DNA from: JBBQWZ01 sp038210135
GTDB taxonomy: Bacteria > Acidobacteriota > Terriglobia > Bryobacterales > Bryobacteraceae
Assembly (NCBI GenBank): GCA_038210135.1
Contig: JBBQWZ010000012.1
Coordinates: 1-64,000 of the forward strand
DNA: 64,000 bases
Direction: 5' to 3'
A program made the position numbers and the translations under genes. This document shows positions 60,997-64,000 of this stretch, piece after piece (within the stretch, counting starts at the first letter, position 1; each line of letters opens with the position of its first letter). Below the pieces are notes generated by a model. That model was given only the letters and a program-made list of their open reading frames with translations, was not told the DNA's origin and searched no databases.

Positions 60997-61404
60997 CTAC
61001 GCCAGCAGGGAGAGGATGTCGGTCAATTCTTTACGAATTGCCGCCATCGCGTCGGCGGAATTGTCGAACAGCATGGCTTGCGCCTGGGCCTTGGCCGGAA
61101 CCGCCTTCAGCCCGGGCTTCGGAGCCGCGCCCCGCGGCCGGTCGTCGAGGAACTTCCGCGCGCCCTCGATCGTGAACCGCTTCTCGTACAACAGCCGCTT
61201 GATCTCAAGCACCATCTCCACATCTTTACGGCGATACAAGCGATGCCCCGTCCCCGATTTCTTCGGGCCCAGGCCGGGGAACTCCGTCTCCCAGAAACGC
61301 AACACGTATGGCTTTATTCCGGCAAGGCGGCTGACGTCGCCGATACGGAAATAGAGTTTGTCGGGAATCTCCGGTGTTACGACTACCGTTGCTGAATCAG
61401 ACAT
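60997..61404 (-). CDS. MerR-family transcription regulator
   Basis: 135 residues. N-terminal winged helix (about 16-85: LYFRIGDVSRLAGIKPYVLRFWE, GTGHRLYRRKDVEMVLEIKRLL) and a short Ala/Lys-rich tail ending in a helix (AMAAIRKELTDILSLL). No ligand-binding domain or metal-sensing Cys, which places it with the small MerR regulators often found beside infB/ihf or flagellar genes. It may dimerise through the tail. It is 61 bases upstream of flbD on the same strand and may be co-transcribed with the stator genes. Confidence 0.88.
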   Translation of the reverse strand: MSDSATVVVTPEIPDKLYFRIGDVSRLAGIKPYVLRFWETEFPGLGPKKSGTGHRLYRRKDVEMVLEIKRLLYEKRFTIEGARKFLDDRPRGAAPKPGLKAVPAKAQAQAMLFDNSADAMAAIRKELTDILSLLA

Positions 61405-61500
61405 GGCCTCACCTCACCGCTTCTTCCCAAAGCCCGTCGTCGAACCGGGCTTCCTTGGACAGCGCATCCTTGAACCCCGGGGGAGGGGCGGCTTCAAGGG

Positions 61501-61513
61501 TACTCTTATCATA
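61501..61513 (+). promoter_or_regulatory. -10 element of rlmB
   Basis: TACTCT at 61501-61506 ends 7 nt before the ATG at 61514; TATCAT (61507-61512) immediately follows. No Shine-Dalgarno sequence is present, so a leaderless mRNA is likely. Confidence 0.4.
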
Positions 61514-62236
61514 ATGGCTGTCGTCTGTGGAATCCATCCGGTCCGGGAACTGCTTCGCGCCTCCCGTCCGCTCGAGCGCGTCATGATCGCCAAAGGCGCT
61601 GGCGGAACGCGCCTGCAGGAGATCATCGATCTCTGCCGCGAACATAAAGTCCCGGTGCGGTTCGAATCCCGCGACACCCTTGATCGCGCCGCCGTCGGAG
61701 CGACGCATCAGGGCGTCGTCGCGTTCGGTGTCGCGCAAGCCTACGCCGACTTTGAAACCATCGCGGCCAAGGCGAAACTTTTGGTGATCCTCGATGGCGT
61801 CGAGGATCCGCATAACCTGGGCGCGATCGTCCGGACCGCTCACGCCGCTGGCGCCGATGCGGTCGTGATCCCCGAACGCCGCGCCGTTGGCTTGACCGAC
61901 ACGGCGGCGAAAGCGGCCGCCGGCGCCCTTGCCTACCTTCCTGTGGTCCGCGTCACCAACATCACGAAGTCTCTCGAATCGTTGAAGGCCAAAGGATTCT
62001 GGATCTACGGCCTCGACGAGCGCGGCACCCAGACCTACGACCAACTGGACTTCGCCGAACAATCCGCCATCGTGCTGGGCGGCGAAGGTCATGGCCTGCA
62101 CGACCTGGTCGCGAAGAATTGCGACATCCTGGCCAAGATTCCGATGGCGGGCGAGATCGCGTCGCTCAACGTCTCGGTCGCCGCTGGAGTGGTTCTCTTT
62201 GAGTGGCGAAAACGCCGCGCCGCGTTACGGAACTAG
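61514..62236 (+). CDS. rlmB: 23S rRNA 2'-O-methyltransferase RlmB (SpoU family)
   Basis: 240 residues. An N-terminal substrate-binding domain (VCGIHPVRELLRASRPLERVMI) and a knotted SPOUT domain with LLVILDGVEDPHNLGAIVRTAHAAGADAVVIP, IVLGGEGHGL and IPMAGEIASLNVSVAAGVVLFE, the three SpoU motifs. It uses S-adenosylmethionine. RlmB (G2251) is the closest match, but other TrmH-like targets are possible. ATG 61514 is chosen over a longer frame because the family N-terminus begins there. Confidence 0.9.
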   Translation: MAVVCGIHPVRELLRASRPLERVMIAKGAGGTRLQEIIDLCREHKVPVRFESRDTLDRAAVGATHQGVVAFGVAQAYADFETIAAKAKLLVILDGVEDPHNLGAIVRTAHAAGADAVVIPERRAVGLTDTAAKAAAGALAYLPVVRVTNITKSLESLKAKGFWIYGLDERGTQTYDQLDFAEQSAIVLGGEGHGLHDLVAKNCDILAKIPMAGEIASLNVSVAAGVVLFEWRKRRAALRN

Positions 62237-62282
62237 GTTTGCCGCGTCACATGATATGCTGAAGCCGTTACGGGCTTTGCCC

Positions 62283-63119
62283 ATGCCAGTACGCATCGTA
62301 GTATCCTCGATTCTGCTCGGTCTGCTTCTGTTGGGCGCACTCAGCGCGCAGAAACCCTTTAAAGAATGGCCCGCCATCGAGTACGAGGGGTTCGCCGTGC
62401 CGAAGGACGCCAACCAGCCCGCCGAATGGACGCGCGCCCGGATGCGCTATTCGGACGAGACCGGATATCCCAACCGAAGCCGCTTCCGCATGAACGACGG
62501 TAGTCCGTTTGCGGGCTACTGGACCATGGATTATCCGCGCTCCGACCGCCATCTTCTCGCTGGCGTTCGCCGTCTGACTCGCATTGATTCGCGCTCCGTC
62601 GAGCAGGTTGTGACCTTCGACGGCACCGACGAACCCTATAACTGGCCCGTGATGTACGGCGTTGAAGTCGGACACTGGCAGCTGGCGGAAGAGGAAATTA
62701 AACAACTGCGCGAGTATCTTCTTAGAGGCGGATTTTTCATGTGCGACGATTTCCACGGCGATGCCGAATGGGAAAACTTCACCCGCAGCATGAATCGTGT
62801 CTTCCCCGATCGCCAGATCGTCGATATTAAGGATGGCGATCCGATTTTCCACGTCCTCTATGATCTCGACGACAAGTTCCAGGTGCCCGGCGCGCAATAT
62901 TTCGATACCGGCCTGACCTATGAAAAGGGCCCGTCCGGCAAGATCCCGCATTGGCGAGGAATCTACGACGACAAAGGTCGCCTAATGGTCGCCATCTGCC
63001 ACAACATGGATTTGGGCGACGCCTGGGAGCATTCGGATGAGCCACGTTATTCCGAAAAGTGGGCGTCGTTGGCGTACCGCATCGCGATGAATTATTTCAT
63101 CTACGATCTAACGCACTAA
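62283..63119 (+). CDS. DUF4159 family exported protein
   Basis: 278 residues with a signal peptide (MPVRIVVSSILLGLLLLGALSAQ). The domain carries RMRYSDETGYPNRSRFR, VEVGHWQLAEEEIKQLREYLLRGGFFMCDDFHG, DLGDAWEHSDEPRYSEKW and MNYFIYDLTH. DUF4159 proteins belong to a class I glutamine amidotransferase-like fold and are common in Acidobacteria and Planctomycetes, function unknown. An in-frame ATG at 62256 is also possible. Confidence 0.82.
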   Translation: MPVRIVVSSILLGLLLLGALSAQKPFKEWPAIEYEGFAVPKDANQPAEWTRARMRYSDETGYPNRSRFRMNDGSPFAGYWTMDYPRSDRHLLAGVRRLTRIDSRSVEQVVTFDGTDEPYNWPVMYGVEVGHWQLAEEEIKQLREYLLRGGFFMCDDFHGDAEWENFTRSMNRVFPDRQIVDIKDGDPIFHVLYDLDDKFQVPGAQYFDTGLTYEKGPSGKIPHWRGIYDDKGRLMVAICHNMDLGDAWEHSDEPRYSEKWASLAYRIAMNYFIYDLTH

Positions 63120-63220
63120 TTGCCTGCTTCGCAGCATTCTCTCTTCGCCTTTGAGCAAGCATGCGCGATAGACGTAGGCGTCCGCCGTTGTCAGCAATGC
63201 CCCGGCATCCGCGAAACAGG

Positions 63221-63233
63221 TAAAATCGATCTC
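63221..63233 (+). promoter_or_regulatory. -10 element of the gamma-glutamyltransferase gene
   Basis: TAAAAT at 63221-63226 ends 7 nt before the ATG at 63234, with no Shine-Dalgarno sequence. Confidence 0.5.
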
Positions 63234-64000
63234 ATGCGCTCTCTGTTGCCGCTTGCCGCTTTGGGATTGGTTTGCGCGGTGTTAGCACAGGGCCGCCAGC
63301 CGGTTCGCGCGCGCAAGGCAATGGTCGTTGCGCAGGAACCGAACGCCACCGATGTCGGTCTCGCCGTTCTGAAAAGCGGCGGAAACGCGGTGGATGCCGC
63401 CGTCGCCGTAGGCTTCGCTTTGGCCGTTACGCATCCCTACGCCGGCAATATCGGCGGCGGTGGATTCATGCTGATCCGCCTCGCGGATGGCCGGACCACC
63501 TTCATCGATTTCCGGGAGAAAGCCCCGCTCGCCGGTTGGCGCGACATGTACCTTGACGCGAACGGCAAGGCCACCCGTGACAGTATCGAGGGCTGGCGCG
63601 CGTCCGGCGTTCCCGGAACCGTGCGCGGCATGGAGCGCGCCAACAAACAATATGGGAAGAAGAAGTGGGCCGAACTTCTGCAGCCCGCCGTGGACTTAGC
63701 CACCCACGGATTCCCCGTTACCTATCCTCTGGTGGAATCGCTGAAGAGCAATAAGCTGCTCGCCAAGTTCCCCGAGTCGAATCGCATTTTTCTTCGCAAC
63801 GGCAAGCCGTATGAAGTGGACGAAACCTTCCAGCAGCCCGAACTGGCGCAGACGCTGAGCCGCATCCAGAAATTCGGCGCCGACGAATTCTACCTCGGTG
63901 ATACCGCAAAGAAGCTGGTCGCCGAGATGAAAGCCAACGGCGGTCTGATCACGATGGAGGATCTGCAGCGGTATCTGGCGATCGAGCGGCAACCCCTGAC
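63234..64000 (+). CDS. ggt: Gamma-glutamyltransferase, 5' part
   Basis: The first 255 codons are in the window and the frame is open at the edge. Signal peptide (about 1-19), then the large-subunit start of a Ntn-hydrolase: KAMVVAQEPNATDVGLAVLKSGGNAVDAAVAVGFALAVTHPYAGNIGGGGFML, FIDFREKAP (the Arg that contacts the gamma-glutamyl carboxylate) and RASGVPGTVRGMERANKQYGKKKW. The self-cleavage Thr and small subunit lie beyond the edge. It acts outside the cytoplasm on glutathione and related compounds. Confidence 0.92.
   Translation, partial: MRSLLPLAALGLVCAVLAQGRQPVRARKAMVVAQEPNATDVGLAVLKSGGNAVDAAVAVGFALAVTHPYAGNIGGGGFMLIRLADGRTTFIDFREKAPLAGWRDMYLDANGKATRDSIEGWRASGVPGTVRGMERANKQYGKKKWAELLQPAVDLATHGFPVTYPLVESLKSNKLLAKFPESNRIFLRNGKPYEVDETFQQPELAQTLSRIQKFGADEFYLGDTAKKLVAEMKANGGLITMEDLQRYLAIERQPL

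Noticed and set aside
61655..61680. GGTTCGAATCC, a T-loop consensus
   Set aside because: It lies inside the rlmB reading frame with no cloverleaf around it.

Overview
The window looks like chromosomal DNA of an acidobacterium, most likely of the Bryobacterales/Solibacter group. This is inferred from the high GC content with G/C-ending codons, a secreted protein with the Solibacter-type C-terminal domain (TIGR03437-like, 25678-27387), an SBBP beta-propeller protein (51448-53544), a DUF1800/DUF1501 pair (15726-19664), a FecR/DUF6600 protein, Tat-exported enzymes and TolB-propeller amidohydrolase architecture. There is no prophage, insertion sequence, CRISPR array, tRNA or rRNA that I can recognise. 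Coding density is high and most genes sit in short operons.

Layout. 1-422 holds a cluster of small hairpin repeats. 429-4139 holds tryptophanase, molybdate transport (modB, modC) and thiE. 4193-11492 holds a MerR/TPR fusion, a secreted phosphodiesterase-like protein, a quinohemoprotein alcohol dehydrogenase, thiD, an ArnT-like glycosyltransferase and a small secreted protein. 11764-19664 holds a serpin, a sulfatase-fold protein that has lost its catalytic residues, a zinc alcohol dehydrogenase and the DUF1501/DUF1800 pair. 20018-36625 is richer in secreted, lineage-specific and regulatory proteins (FecR/DUF6600, TPR proteins, GAF-ANTAR, TIGR03437 protein, RRM protein, repeat protein, lone Flp pilin, orphan sugar-binding lipoprotein, di-haem peroxidase) with enoyl-CoA hydratase and threonine synthase between. 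36808-43524 is a housekeeping block: aroC, def, fmt, argJ, a small exported protein, rmuC and proline dehydrogenase. 43579-53544 holds an ene-reductase, a Cys-rich small protein, larB, an aminotransferase, a lytic transglycosylase with a GAF-like neighbour, and the SBBP protein. 53759-64000 holds the yceD-rpmF-plsX operon, a large amidohydrolase, a flagellar stator set (flbD, motA, motB), a MerR regulator, rlmB, a DUF4159 protein and the 5' part of ggt.

The most general pattern is at gene starts. Many genes have a good -10 hexamer (TAGAAT, TACAAT, TAAAAT, GATACT) ending only about 5-9 nt before the start codon and no Shine-Dalgarno sequence, so leaderless transcription appears common here. 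Several intergenic gaps carry related GC-rich hairpin repeats. I found no clear multi-gene system of a wholly new kind. The best leads are the leaderless-start pattern, the catalytically degenerate sulfatase, the RRM gene leader whose ribosome-binding site lies in a perfect palindrome, the repeat families, a MerR-TPR fusion, a 33-residue repeat protein and a Cys-rich 80-residue protein.
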